A stretch of 55,953 bases of DNA from contig JAFQDM010000036.1 in NCBI GenBank assembly GCA_017416065.1, forward strand, positions 1-55,953. Direction: 5' to 3'. Positions 24,280 to 33,114 of this stretch are shown piece by piece. Position numbers and translations under genes: made by a program. The notes under the pieces were generated by a model. It was not told the DNA's origin. It did no database searches and saw only the letters and a program-made list of their open reading frames with translations. Position 1 is the stretch's first letter, and the number at the start of each line of letters is the position of its first letter. Source of the DNA: Ruminococcus sp. GTDB lineage: Bacteria; Bacillota; Clostridia; Oscillospirales; Acutalibacteraceae.

Positions 24280-24313
24280 CAGAGAGAAAATAAGATATCA
24301 AGTGGTGTTATAT

Positions 24314-25183
24314 ATGAATACAAGCTACGGCTCCTTTGCAATAATCGGCGGAGATAAACGCCAACTTTTCTGCGCCCGTTCTCTTTCTGATGACGGATAT
24401 GCAGTAACTTTGGGCGGATTTGACAGCATAGCCCGGATGAAGAACGTGGAGATCACCACTCCTTTTGAAGCGGCACTTATGAGCGAAGTCATAATTTTGC
24501 CTCTGCCGTGCCTTGACTCAAAGGGCTTGATCCCGGCTCCCTTTTGCCGAGAGAATATAACTCTTTCTGACGACCTCATAACCGCAATGAAGGGCAAAAA
24601 GATCTTTTGCGGAATGAAGCAAAGGCTTGAGTCCTCCTGCTCACTCCTCACACCGTATCTTTACGATTATTATGAAAGAGAGGAGTTTGCCGTGTGTAAT
24701 GCAGTTGCAACGGCAGAGGGAGCTTTGGAGATTGCAATGAGAAATTTTGAGGGTACCATCAACGGGGCAAAATGCCTTGTGACAGGATTTGGCAGAATAG
24801 GAAAATCTTTGATGAAGATTCTTACTTCTCTGGGAGCAGACGTTACGGTAAGTGCCAGAAAGCCATCCGACCTTGCCTGGATCGAGCTTATGGGTGCAAA
24901 AGCCGTTCGCACGGATGAGCTTTACAAAGAAGGACCCTATGACATTATTTTCAATACCGTTCCTGCCCATATCCTGAGCTGTGTGCTGCTTGCAAAGATT
25001 GCACTGCATGCCGTAGTTGTAGACCTTGCCTCGGGCGAGGGAGGAGTAGATAAATATGCGGCTGAGCGCCTGGGGATAACTCATATCCACGCCCTTTCAC
25101 TTCCTGGAAAGGCTGCGCCCAAAACCGCCGGGGAAATAGTAAAAAATACAATTTATCACATTCTTGAGGAGGATGACAGGTGA
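24314..25183 (+). CDS. dpaA: Dipicolinate synthase subunit A
   Basis: NAD(P)-dependent subunit of dipicolinate synthase (SpoVFA); with DpaB it oxidises dihydrodipicolinate-pathway intermediate to dipicolinic acid, loaded into the spore core for heat resistance. 289 aa. N-terminal FAIIGGDKRQ, C-terminal Rossmann fold VTGFGRIGKSL and NTVPAHIL; DLASGEGG near the end. GTG codons upstream are in frame, but the ATG at 24314 gives the family N-terminus. Start overlaps nothing upstream; the stop overlaps dpaB. Confidence 0.9.
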   Translation: MNTSYGSFAIIGGDKRQLFCARSLSDDGYAVTLGGFDSIARMKNVEITTPFEAALMSEVIILPLPCLDSKGLIPAPFCRENITLSDDLITAMKGKKIFCGMKQRLESSCSLLTPYLYDYYEREEFAVCNAVATAEGALEIAMRNFEGTINGAKCLVTGFGRIGKSLMKILTSLGADVTVSARKPSDLAWIELMGAKAVRTDELYKEGPYDIIFNTVPAHILSCVLLAKIALHAVVVDLASGEGGVDKYAAERLGITHIHALSLPGKAAPKTAGEIVKNTIYHILEEDDR

Positions 25184-25764
25184 CAGAAATAACCGTAGGT
25201 TATGCTTTGTGCGGTTCGTTCTGCACCTTTTCGAAAACAATTCCCCAAATGAAGGAGCTTGTAAAAAGTGGATACAAGGTGCTTCCCCTTATGTCGGAAA
25301 CTGCCTGCTCCACAGATACTCGGTTCGGAAAAGCAGAGGAGTTTATTTCGGAAATAGAGGGCATAACCCACAACAAGGTTATTAAGACTATTTCAGGTGC
25401 TGAACCCATTGGACCCAAAAAAATGTGCGATCTGCTTGTTGTGGCACCCTGCACGGGCAACACCCTTGCAAAGCTTGCAAACGGGGTTACTGACACAGCG
25501 GTGACTATGGCAGTTAAATCTCACCTTCGTATAAAGCGCCCTGTGCTTCTGTGTGTGGCAACCAACGACGGCTTGGGTGCTTCGGCGCAGAATATAGGCA
25601 GACTTTTAAACACAAAGAATATCTTCTTTGTACCCTTTGGGCAGGATGACCCAGGCTCAAAGCCAAACTCCCTGGTGGCGGATTTCAGCCTTATTCCAAA
25701 GTGCGTGGAGCTTGCTCTTGAGCAGAGGCAGTATCAGCCCGTTATCATAGGTAATAAGCAGTAA
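25180..25764 (+). CDS. dpaB: Dipicolinate synthase subunit B (flavoprotein)
   Basis: 194 aa, flavoprotein fold like Dfp/UbiX: VGYALCGSFCTFS at the N-terminus, VVAPCTGNTLAKLANGVTDT in the flavin-binding region and VATNDGLG. GTG start with AGGAGG upstream, overlapping the dpaA stop (GTGA). Together with cotJ this marks the organism as spore-forming and as using the DpaAB route rather than the EtfA-based route of some clostridia. Confidence 0.93.
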   Translation: MTEITVGYALCGSFCTFSKTIPQMKELVKSGYKVLPLMSETACSTDTRFGKAEEFISEIEGITHNKVIKTISGAEPIGPKKMCDLLVVAPCTGNTLAKLANGVTDTAVTMAVKSHLRIKRPVLLCVATNDGLGASAQNIGRLLNTKNIFFVPFGQDDPGSKPNSLVADFSLIPKCVELALEQRQYQPVIIGNKQ

Positions 25765-25774
25765 AATTTAAGTG

Positions 25775-25807
25775 AGGTGTACTCCCCTCAGGAGTGCACC
25801 TTATCTT
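25775..25807 (+). terminator. Intrinsic terminator after dpaB
   Basis: AGGTGTACTCC / GGAGTGCACCT (one G-U pair), 5-nt loop, then TATCTTTTTC. Confidence 0.8.
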
Positions 25808-25826
25808 TTTCTCTTCCATCCCCGTG

Positions 25827-25855
25827 TTGCAAAATGCTTTATGCTGTGGTAATAT
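25827..25855 (+). promoter_or_regulatory. Sigma-A promoter of the zinc-ribbon gene / ispDF
   Basis: TTGCAA (25827-25832), 17-bp spacer, TAATAT (25850-25855). Confidence 0.6.
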
Positions 25856-25888
25856 AAAGGGTAGAATGATTAAACGAGGTGTTTGTGT

Positions 25889-26401
25889 ATGAAATACTGT
25901 GCATCCTGCAAAGCTATTGTGAATGACGAGGCAGAGAAATGCTCTGCTTGCAGCGGAGCACTTTGTGATATCACCGATGAGTCCACGGTTACCGTTGCTG
26001 TTGTTAAGGGCACAGCTTTAAAGCTTCTTGAGCCTGCTTTGAAGGAGGTTGGCATCCCTTGTGTGTTTGAGAAAACAGACGGGAATGTTTACAACGAATA
26101 CAACCTGAAGGTAAGTGCAGAGAGCGACTACAAGGTGCTGGTACCCTTTGAAATGTACAACAAAGCTTTTGACGTGTGCCAGGGCTTTGGCTTTGTAAGC
26201 TCAGAAGATAGGTTGATTCCTGAGGATGCTCAGGGTGAAGATGCCGACAACCGTTCTTATGATGAAAAATTTGAGGCTAAAACTGGATTGAAGCATCGTA
26301 CCTGGCAGATGCTTTCACTTATCCTTTTTGTTATTGCCGCCTGTCTTGTTATCTGGGGAATCGACTTTGCGGCAGAATTTATCAAAGGCCTGTTTTATTA
26401 A
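25889..26401 (+). CDS. Zinc-ribbon membrane protein, unknown function
   Basis: 170 aa. N-terminal zinc ribbon (KYCASCKAIV and KCSACSGAL, two CxxC), then a small alpha/beta region (about 32-100) reminiscent of DUF2007-type signal-transducing domains, an acidic linker and one C-terminal membrane helix (MLSLILFVIAACLVIWGI). ATG chosen over an upstream in-frame TTG because GAGGTG lies 8 bases before it. 18 bases upstream of ispD, so probably co-transcribed. Confidence 0.7.
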   Translation: MKYCASCKAIVNDEAEKCSACSGALCDITDESTVTVAVVKGTALKLLEPALKEVGIPCVFEKTDGNVYNEYNLKVSAESDYKVLVPFEMYNKAFDVCQGFGFVSSEDRLIPEDAQGEDADNRSYDEKFEAKTGLKHRTWQMLSLILFVIAACLVIWGIDFAAEFIKGLFY

Positions 26402-26419
26402 CAGATAAGGTGATAATGT

Positions 26420-27118
26420 ATGAATAAAGAGCCCTATGTTACCGCAGTTGTGGTGGCTGCAGGTAACTCCACAAGGATGAAAAGCGAGCAAAGCAAGCAG
26501 TTTATCCCTCTTCTTGGTAAGCCCGTGATAGCTTACACCCTGCGTGCTTTTGAGGATTCAGACTGTATTGCTGAGGTTGTGGTTGTCTGCAGAGAAGCGG
26601 ATATGCAAAAAATAAAAGAAATTGCAAGTGATGAGAAGTGTTCAAAGGTGAAGGCCTTTGCCATAGGCGGAGCTACACGCAGCGAAAGCGTGCGTGCCGG
26701 CATTTCTGCCGCAACCGATGCCACAACACATTTTGCAATTCACGACGGAGCCCGTCCGTTGGTGCTTCCCGAAGATATAGGCAAGGTTGTTGCAGAAGCG
26801 CTCTCTTGCGGTGCGGCAGCTCTTGCAGTACCTGTTACAGACACAATAAAAGTAGTTGACGAAGACGGCTTTATCGTGTCTACTCCTCTGCGTTCAACTC
26901 TAAGGGCAGCTCAGACCCCCCAGGTGTTTGAAAGCTCCCTCTATATGAAAGCTCTGGAAACTGCAAAGGGTACAGACTTTACAGACGACTGTGCTTTGGT
27001 GGAGACGGTAGGAGCAAAGGTGAAGATAGTTGTAGGCGAATACACCAATATTAAGGTCACAACACCTCAGGATATTCCCCTTGCAGAGGGGATACTCCGA
27101 GCAAGAACAGAAAGGTGA
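26420..27118 (+). CDS. ispD: 2-C-methyl-D-erythritol 4-phosphate cytidylyltransferase
   Basis: Third step of the non-mevalonate (MEP) isoprenoid pathway: CTP + MEP to CDP-ME. 232 aa. CTP-binding loop [39 protein letters not shown] and [10 protein letters not shown] are diagnostic. Directly followed by ispF as in many bacteria. Confidence 0.96.
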   Translation: MNKEPYVTAVVVAAGNSTRMKSEQSKQFIPLLGKPVIAYTLRAFEDSDCIAEVVVVCREADMQKIKEIASDEKCSKVKAFAIGGATRSESVRAGISAATDATTHFAIHDGARPLVLPEDIGKVVAEALSCGAAALAVPVTDTIKVVDEDGFIVSTPLRSTLRAAQTPQVFESSLYMKALETAKGTDFTDDCALVETVGAKVKIVVGEYTNIKVTTPQDIPLAEGILRARTER

Positions 27119-27123
27119 ATTAT

Positions 27124-27597
27124 ATGATAAGAATCGGACACGGATACGACGTTCACCGTCTGAAAGAAGGCAGAGAGCTCATAATCGGCGGTGTTAACAT
27201 TCCCTATGAATTCGGACTTGACGGACACAGCGATGCAGACGTGCTCGTTCACGCTGTGATGGATGCCCTCCTTGGTGCGGCAGCTCTTGGAGATATAGGC
27301 GGACTGTTCCCCGATACTGACCCGGCGTACAAGGGGGCGGATAGTATGAAGCTCCTTGAGCACGTTGTTAAGGTCATCAATGAAAAAGGCTACTCAGTAG
27401 GTAATGTTGATGCAACCTTAATTGCTCAGAAGCCCAAGATCAAACCCTACCTTCTGCAGATGAGAGAAAATATCGCAAAAGCCTGCGGTGTGGATACAGA
27501 CTTTATAAACGTTAAGGCAACCACAGAGGAGAAGCTGGGCTTCACAGGTGCCTGCGAAGGTATGGCCGCCCACGCAGTCTGCATAATCTCAAAGTGA
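27124..27597 (+). CDS. ispF: 2-C-methyl-D-erythritol 2,4-cyclodiphosphate synthase
   Basis: Fifth MEP-pathway enzyme. 157 aa. Zinc/substrate motifs [29 protein letters not shown] and [12 protein letters not shown] intact. The ATG at 27124 follows AAAGGTG; a GTG three codons earlier overlaps that SD and is less likely. IspE is not in this window. Confidence 0.96.
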   Translation: MIRIGHGYDVHRLKEGRELIIGGVNIPYEFGLDGHSDADVLVHAVMDALLGAAALGDIGGLFPDTDPAYKGADSMKLLEHVVKVINEKGYSVGNVDATLIAQKPKIKPYLLQMRENIAKACGVDTDFINVKATTEEKLGFTGACEGMAAHAVCIISK

Positions 27598-27615
27598 ATA
27601 TAATGAATACAAACT

Positions 27616-27661
27616 GCACTTCTTTCATATTTATTTTATGAATATGAAAGAGGTGCTTTTT
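27616..27661 (+). terminator. 16-bp hairpin: ispF terminator that also holds the SD of the next gene
   Basis: 27616-27631 pairs with 27641-27656 (one G-U pair), 9-nt loop, then five T. The 3' arm contains GAGGTGC, the Shine-Dalgarno of the ATG at 27662. Read-through transcripts would have this SD buried in the stem. Confidence 0.75.
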
Positions 27662-28840
27662 ATGTCTGCTTCAAAAAATAGAATAAAAAACAAAGGATTG
27701 CGTCTTTTATCTCTTGTGTTCGCGGTAATACTTTTAATGTGCACAGGGTGGGGAGGCCTGCAGGTCTGCGCTTTGTCTTCAGAAGATATATCTGCACCAT
27801 CCGCCGTTCTGATGGAGCCCGTGACAAAACAAATACTGTTTGAAAAGAACCCTCACGAGATCCGTGCTTGTGCCTCTATTACCAAGGTTATGACTCTGAT
27901 ACTTGTGTTTGAAGCCATAGAGCAGGGTAAGATCAGCTTTGAGGATGAGGTGTGCACTTCAGCCCACGCGGCGGGAATGGGCGGCTCAGATATCTGGCTG
28001 GAGGAGGGAGAGGTTATGACCGTTCACGAGATGATAAAAGCGGTGGTGGTAGCCTCTGCCAACGATGCGGCAGTTGCCTTGGCAGAGCTTATCTGCGGCA
28101 CAGAGGATGAGTTTGTGTCAAAGATGAATGAACGTGCAAAGGAGCTTGGAATGAACGATACGGTGTTCAAAAATTGCAACGGACTTGACGAGGAAGGACA
28201 TCTGACCTCTGCCTACGATGTTGCGCTTATGTCTTGCGAGCTTATCAGACACGAAAAAATATTCGAGTACAGCTCCATATGGATCGATTATCTGAGAAAC
28301 GGAGAAACCCAGATAGTAAACACCAACAAGCTGCTTAAATCATATAAAGGTATCACGGGGCTAAAAACCGGTACTACCTCACAGGCTGGCAGTTGTATGT
28401 CTGCAACTGCACAAAGAGAGGGGTTGTCTCTTGTAGCGGTTGTACTGGGCTGTGACACAGGCAAGGGCAGGTTTGCGGACTGTGCAACCCTGCTGGATTT
28501 CGGCTTTGCAAATTACAAGACGGTGGAGCTTGTTCTGCCAAAAGGATGTCTTGAGCCCTTGAGTGTCAAGGGAGGTATGGAGCCAAAAGTGCCAGTAAAC
28601 TGCCGTGTGGGGAAGAGCCTTATACTTCCAAAGGGTAATTCCTCACAGCTGAGTTCCGAGTTTACGGTAGAAGAAGAGCTGGAGGCTCCCGTCAAGGTCG
28701 GGCAGGTGGTAGGAAGAGTTACTTTTTCCTTTGAAGGCGCTACCGTAGACGAGTATAATATTACAGCAGTATCTTCCGTAGAACCCCTGAGTTTTGGCTC
28801 TATTGTGAAGATTATGTGGCAAAATCTAATTTCTTTGTAA
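27662..28840 (+). CDS. D-alanyl-D-alanine carboxypeptidase (DacF/PBP5-like)
   Basis: 392 aa. Signal peptide, then a serine penicillin-binding domain with S72-x-x-K75 (SITK), S132-A-N134 and K235-T-G. C-terminal beta domain (about 275-360) and a terminal amphipathic/hydrophobic segment (IVKIMWQNLISL). Trims the terminal D-Ala of peptidoglycan side chains. In Bacillus dacF and dacB act in sporulation, but this assignment to a paralogue is not supported by sequence alone. Start chosen from SD GAGGTG. Confidence 0.93.
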   Translation: MSASKNRIKNKGLRLLSLVFAVILLMCTGWGGLQVCALSSEDISAPSAVLMEPVTKQILFEKNPHEIRACASITKVMTLILVFEAIEQGKISFEDEVCTSAHAAGMGGSDIWLEEGEVMTVHEMIKAVVVASANDAAVALAELICGTEDEFVSKMNERAKELGMNDTVFKNCNGLDEEGHLTSAYDVALMSCELIRHEKIFEYSSIWIDYLRNGETQIVNTNKLLKSYKGITGLKTGTTSQAGSCMSATAQREGLSLVAVVLGCDTGKGRFADCATLLDFGFANYKTVELVLPKGCLEPLSVKGGMEPKVPVNCRVGKSLILPKGNSSQLSSEFTVEEELEAPVKVGQVVGRVTFSFEGATVDEYNITAVSSVEPLSFGSIVKIMWQNLISL

Positions 28841-28878
28841 GAATTTATAAAATTTTAGTGAAAATGTAAAAATCCTCC

Positions 28879-28907
28879 TTGCATTATCTTACATAATATA
28901 GTATAAT
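28879..28907 (+). promoter_or_regulatory. Sigma-A promoter of pgi
   Basis: TTGCAT (28879-28884), 17-bp spacer, TATAAT (28902-28907). Confidence 0.75.
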
Positions 28908-28962
28908 ATCAATAACTAAAACTTGTGCGACCATATCGCACGGATACAATGGAGGATTTACA

Positions 28963-30300
28963 ATGCCCACATATCTTTCTGATAAACATGTTTCAGGCTT
29001 TATTTCTCAGGAGGAGCTCACAGCTATTGCTCCTCAGGTAAAGGCTGCACACGAAGCTTTGCACACAGGCACAGGCCTGGGCAACGACTTCATCGGCTGG
29101 CTCACACTTCCCACAGATTACGACAAGGAAGAGTTTGCCCGCATCAAGGCAGCAGCAGAGCGCATCAAGAGCAACACAGATGTGTTCATCGTTATCGGTA
29201 TCGGCGGCTCATACCTTGGAGCAAGAGCTGCTATCGAATTCCTGACTTCACCTAACTATAACGCACTTGCCACGGATACTCCCCAGATCTATTACGCAGG
29301 TAATTCCATCAGCTCAACTGCACTTTCAGAGCTTATCGACCTGTGTGAGGGCAAGGACGTTTCCATCAATATGATCTCAAAATCAGGCACGACCACAGAG
29401 CCTGCCATCGCTTTCCGTGTTCTCAGAGAGCTTCTGGAGAATAAGTACGGCAAAGAGGGTGCAAAGGAGCGTATCTACTGCACAACAGACAAGGCTCGCG
29501 GCACACTCAAGCAGCTTGCTGACAGAGAGGGCTACGAAACATTTGTAGTTCCCGATGATGTAGGCGGCAGATACTCAGTGCTCACAGCAGTTGGTCTTCT
29601 TCCCATTGCAGTTGCCGGTGCAGATATTGACGCACTCATGGCAGGTGCACAGAAGGCTCAGGCTGATTTTGACAATGACGATGTATTCACCAACGACTGC
29701 TATAAGTACGCAGCACTTCGCAATTGCCTCTATCGCAAGGGCAAGACCACAGAGGTTCTGGTATCTTACGAGCCTGCATTCACAATGATGTCTGAGTGGT
29801 TCAAGCAGCTTTACGGAGAGAGTGAGGGTAAGGACAACAAGGGTATCTTCCCTGCAAGTGTTGTTTTCTCCACAGACCTCCACTCCATGGGTCAATACAT
29901 CCAGGACGGCAGAAGAGACCTCTTCGAGACCGTTGTACTTTTTGACAAATGCAAAAGGGAGATCACCATCGGCACAGATCCCGAGAATGTAGACGGACTC
30001 AATTTCCTCTGCGGCAAGACTATGGACTTCATCAACAGAAAAGCATTTGAAGGCACAGTGCTTGCACACAATGACGGCGGAGTTCCCAACATTGTTCTGA
30101 ACGTTGCCGAAATGACAGAGAGTGAGCTGGGATACCTCATCTACTTCTTTGAGAAGGCATGCGCTATCTCCGGTTATCTCTTGGGTGTGAATCCCTTTAA
30201 TCAGCCCGGTGTTGAAAGCTACAAGAAGAATATGTTTGCTCTTCTTGGCAAACCCGGATATGAGCAGGAAAAAGCAGCCTTGGAAGCAAGGCTTGTATAA
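28963..30300 (+). CDS. pgi: Glucose-6-phosphate isomerase
   Basis: Interconverts glucose 6-phosphate and fructose 6-phosphate. 445 aa, the shorter bacterial type. Sugar-phosphate binding loops [14 protein letters not shown] and [10 protein letters not shown], catalytic region [14 protein letters not shown] and the C-terminal [12 protein letters not shown] are all intact. High G+C and regular codon use suggest strong expression. SD AATGGAGG. Confidence 0.97.
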   Translation: MPTYLSDKHVSGFISQEELTAIAPQVKAAHEALHTGTGLGNDFIGWLTLPTDYDKEEFARIKAAAERIKSNTDVFIVIGIGGSYLGARAAIEFLTSPNYNALATDTPQIYYAGNSISSTALSELIDLCEGKDVSINMISKSGTTTEPAIAFRVLRELLENKYGKEGAKERIYCTTDKARGTLKQLADREGYETFVVPDDVGGRYSVLTAVGLLPIAVAGADIDALMAGAQKAQADFDNDDVFTNDCYKYAALRNCLYRKGKTTEVLVSYEPAFTMMSEWFKQLYGESEGKDNKGIFPASVVFSTDLHSMGQYIQDGRRDLFETVVLFDKCKREITIGTDPENVDGLNFLCGKTMDFINRKAFEGTVLAHNDGGVPNIVLNVAEMTESELGYLIYFFEKACAISGYLLGVNPFNQPGVESYKKNMFALLGKPGYEQEKAALEARLV

Positions 30301-30321
30301 AACATTACGGAGGTAAAACTT

Positions 30322-30738
30322 ATGGTAACACTTATCATCGGAAAAAAAGGAACCGGCAAAACAAAAAAACTCATTGCTCTGGCAAACGACACTGCAGCAG
30401 CCTCCACAGGTAACGTTGTAGTTCTTGAGAAGGGTGCCAAGCTTACTTACGATATCACACACAAGGCTCGTCTTATTGATACAGACCAGTATGCTATCAC
30501 AGGTTATGATATGCTCTTTGGCTTCATCTCCGGTATTTGCGCAGGCAACTATGATGTAACAGACATCCTTGTAGATTCCACATTCAAGATCTGCCCCACA
30601 GCTATCGAGGGTCTTGAGGAATTCATCGTTAAGGTTAACAGGCTTGCTGACGAAGCAAACACAAAGATCACATTCCTTATTTCTGCTGCAGAGGCAGACC
30701 TTCCCGAGGGTCTCAAGGCAGTTTGCCAGGAAATCTGA
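30322..30738 (+). CDS. Small P-loop protein, unknown function
   Basis: 138 aa with a clear Walker A near the N-terminus (IIGKKGTGKTKKL, residues 5-17) and a DILVDSTF strand that could be Walker B. No further domain recognised; it looks like a minimal P-loop nucleotide-binding protein. 21 bases after pgi with its own GGAGG, followed by a terminator, so co-transcribed with pgi. Confidence 0.75.
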   Translation: MVTLIIGKKGTGKTKKLIALANDTAAASTGNVVVLEKGAKLTYDITHKARLIDTDQYAITGYDMLFGFISGICAGNYDVTDILVDSTFKICPTAIEGLEEFIVKVNRLADEANTKITFLISAAEADLPEGLKAVCQEI

Positions 30739-30764
30739 TTTTTCTACATAGCATTTAATAGTTC

Positions 30765-30795
30765 AGGTGTCGCAGTTTTGCTGCGGCACCTTTCT
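30765..30795 (+). terminator. Intrinsic terminator of the pgi transcript
   Basis: AGGTGTCGCAG TTTTG CTGCGGCACCT stem, then TTCTGT. Confidence 0.7.
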
Positions 30796-30901
30796 GTATT
30801 TCGTGGTGATGGGGGAGTACATCACAACATCTATGTGCAATTTTTTGCACAATATATAACTAAAACGTCGGTAAAACTTCTAAATATAAGCAATTTCTAT
30901 A

Positions 30902-30930
30902 TTGACAAACCATGTCTTACAGGATATAAT
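30902..30930 (+). promoter_or_regulatory. Consensus sigma-A promoter of DUF177-rpmF
   Basis: TTGACA (30902-30907), 17-bp spacer, TATAAT (30925-30930): a perfect match to consensus. Confidence 0.9.
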
Positions 30931-30977
30931 ATTAAACGATGTTTTATTATGCGTCATTGTGTATTCAGAGGTGTTTT

Positions 30978-31472
30978 ATGGTTTTTGACCTTAAGGAAGT
31001 ATTCGAACGCGACGGAGCTGCTAAGACAGTCAGCTTCGAACTGGCAATAAGCGATATCGAGCTTGACTCAGGTTATCCATTCAGCACACCTGCTCAGGTG
31101 ACGGCAACCGCCTCTAACAAAACGGGTATAGTCCGTTTGTATCTGGACGTAAGCTTTGTCTACAACCGCCCTTGTGACCGTTGTATGAAGGAGCTCACCA
31201 CTACAATGGAGTATTCCTTTGAGCACAGGCTGATTGCTTCCCTTTGCGGAGATGATGACGGTGACTATATTGAAACACCGGACTTTAGTCTTGAGCTGGA
31301 CGAGTTGGTCCTCAGCGACATTCTGCTTGAGCTTCCCTTAAAATTCCTTTGTGATGAGGATTGCAAGGGCTTGTGTCCCACTTGCGGACACGACCTGAAC
31401 GAAGGGGACTGCTCCTGCGATAAGCGCACAATTGACCCCAGGCTTGAGGCGCTGAAACAACTACTTGATTAA
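30978..31472 (+). CDS. DUF177 (YceD-like) protein
   Basis: 164 aa. Conserved family protein nearly always encoded just before rpmF; implicated in 23S rRNA accumulation. Shows YNRPCDRCMKEL and a C-terminal Cys cluster CPTCGHDLNEGDCSC that probably binds zinc. Start is the ATG after GAGGTG; the frame is open further upstream without an SD. Confidence 0.9.
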   Translation: MVFDLKEVFERDGAAKTVSFELAISDIELDSGYPFSTPAQVTATASNKTGIVRLYLDVSFVYNRPCDRCMKELTTTMEYSFEHRLIASLCGDDDGDYIETPDFSLELDELVLSDILLELPLKFLCDEDCKGLCPTCGHDLNEGDCSCDKRTIDPRLEALKQLLD

Positions 31473-31499
31473 CTTTTAACATAAGGAGGTCTGTAAGAA

Positions 31500-31682
31500 A
31501 TGGCAGTACCAAAGAACAAACATTCACAGGCAAGAAGAGACAAAAGACGTTCCAACGTTTGGAAGCTGGACGCTCCCGCTCTGAGCACATGCCCCAACTG
31601 CGGCGAGTTCAAGGCTCCCCACAAGGTATGCGCTAACTGCGGTATGTACAACGGCAGACAGGTTATCGCTAAAGAGGACTAA
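31500..31682 (+). CDS. rpmF: 50S ribosomal protein L32
   Basis: 60 aa. N-terminus AVPKNKHSQARRDKRRSNVW is typical of L32; zinc-binding CPNC and CANC pairs are present (the zinc form). SD AAGGAGG. 27 bases after DUF177 gene, then a terminator. Confidence 0.97.
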   Translation: MAVPKNKHSQARRDKRRSNVWKLDAPALSTCPNCGEFKAPHKVCANCGMYNGRQVIAKED

Positions 31683-31720
31683 TCTTTAGCTCTCCCAATG
31701 CTCTGTAAGACAAAAGATAC

Positions 31721-31757
31721 AAGGCGGCAGTGCACCACTGTCCGCCCTTTTGTTTTT
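31721..31757 (+). terminator. Intrinsic terminator after rpmF
   Basis: GGCGGCAGTG (31723-31732) pairs with CACTGTCCGCC with a bulge, then CTTTTGTTTTTT. Confidence 0.75.
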
Positions 31758-31785
31758 TATAGGCTCGCTCACAGGAGGTGGTATT

Positions 31786-33081
31786 TTGGCAGTCATAATT
31801 TCAGATGTAACTAAAAATTCAAGCGCTTACAGCGCAGGAATCCGCGGGGGAGATACGCTTTTATCTCTGAACGGTCACGAGATCGTTGACGTGCTGGATT
31901 ATCGCTTTTATCAGCTGGAGCGTGAGCTTGACGTGGAATATATTTGTGGGGGAGAAACAAAAACTGTCCGTATCCGCAAGCCTGAGTATGACGAGCTTGG
32001 CTTGGAGTTTGATTCTTATCTGATGGATAAGGAGCATTCCTGCCGCAATAAGTGTATATTTTGCTTTATAGATCAGATGCCGAAGGGTATGAGAGATACC
32101 CTGTATTTTAAGGATGACGACAGCCGTTTAAGCTTTCTTTTCGGCAATTACATAACCCTCACAAACCTGACAGAACACGAGATAGAGCGTATTATCAATA
32201 TGCATATAAGTCCCGTGAATGTGTCGGTCCACACTACTAACCCTGAGCTTCGGTGTAAGATGATGAACAACCGCTTTGCAGGGGAATCGCTGAAGATAAT
32301 GAAGCGCTTTGCTGATGCAGGCATTGTGCTTAATTGCCAGCTTGTTATCTGCCCCGGCATCAATGACGGGGACGAGCTCAGGCGTTCACTTGCTGACTTA
32401 GAGGCAATGGGAGTTAATTCCATTGCAATCGTTCCTGTTGGACTTACTGACCACAGAGAGGGACTGTATCCTCTGAAGCCTTTTGATAAAGAGTGTGCCG
32501 GGGATGTTATTGATATTGTAGAGGAATTCTCTGCAGATTGTCTAAAAAAATACGAGAGAAGAATTGCTTTTGCCGCAGATGAACTGTATATCAAGGCGGA
32601 GCGTGAGTTACCCTCCTCAGAGTTTTACGAGGACTACCCCTGCCTTGAGAATGGAGTGGGACTCATAGCACTCCAGAGGGAGGAGTTTTCCTTTGCCCTT
32701 GAAGATGCAGAGGGAGATTCTACCCTGGAAAGGATCAAATCCATTGCCTGCGGTGAGAGCGCGGCACCTTATCTTTCTCAGCTTTGTGAGTTGCTAAGGT
32801 CAAAATTTCCGGGTGTGCGTGTAAATGTGAACCCCATAGTCAATAATTTCTTCGGAAAAATGATAAATGTTTCCGGTCTTGTTGTGGGTCAGGATCTTAT
32901 TGCTCAGCTTGAGGGCAAGGAGCTTGGCTCAGAACTGCTTATTCCCGTATGTATGCTCAGAAGCGGAGAGGATGTATTCCTTGACGATGTAAGAGTATGC
33001 GACGTTGAAAAAGCGCTTAATGTAAAAGTAACTGCAGTAGAAAACACGGGAGATGCCCTGCTTTCTGCTCTTATAAATTAA
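31786..33081 (+). CDS. DUF512 protein: PDZ + radical SAM-like Cys motif
   Basis: 431 aa from a TTG start with AGGAGG eight bases upstream. N-terminal PDZ-like domain (1-65), then the Cys motif CRNKCIFCFIDQMPKGMR (about 87-104), which looks like a radical SAM CxxxCxxC site, and the DUF512 region to the end. Function unknown; almost always next to der and plsY in Firmicutes as here. Confidence 0.9.
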   Translation: MAVIISDVTKNSSAYSAGIRGGDTLLSLNGHEIVDVLDYRFYQLERELDVEYICGGETKTVRIRKPEYDELGLEFDSYLMDKEHSCRNKCIFCFIDQMPKGMRDTLYFKDDDSRLSFLFGNYITLTNLTEHEIERIINMHISPVNVSVHTTNPELRCKMMNNRFAGESLKIMKRFADAGIVLNCQLVICPGINDGDELRRSLADLEAMGVNSIAIVPVGLTDHREGLYPLKPFDKECAGDVIDIVEEFSADCLKKYERRIAFAADELYIKAERELPSSEFYEDYPCLENGVGLIALQREEFSFALEDAEGDSTLERIKSIACGESAAPYLSQLCELLRSKFPGVRVNVNPIVNNFFGKMINVSGLVVGQDLIAQLEGKELGSELLIPVCMLRSGEDVFLDDVRVCDVEKALNVKVTAVENTGDALLSALIN

Positions 33082-33114
33082 ACTATCCTTTGAGTATTGA
33101 AAGGAGTTGAGAAT

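Noticed and set aside
29575-30462. 295-aa minus-strand frame across pgi
   Set aside because: Cys-rich antisense shadow of a strongly coding gene, no SD or promoter on that strand.
30778-31050. 90-aa frame upstream of the DUF177 gene
   Set aside because: It covers a terminator and a perfect promoter and overlaps the real gene out of frame.
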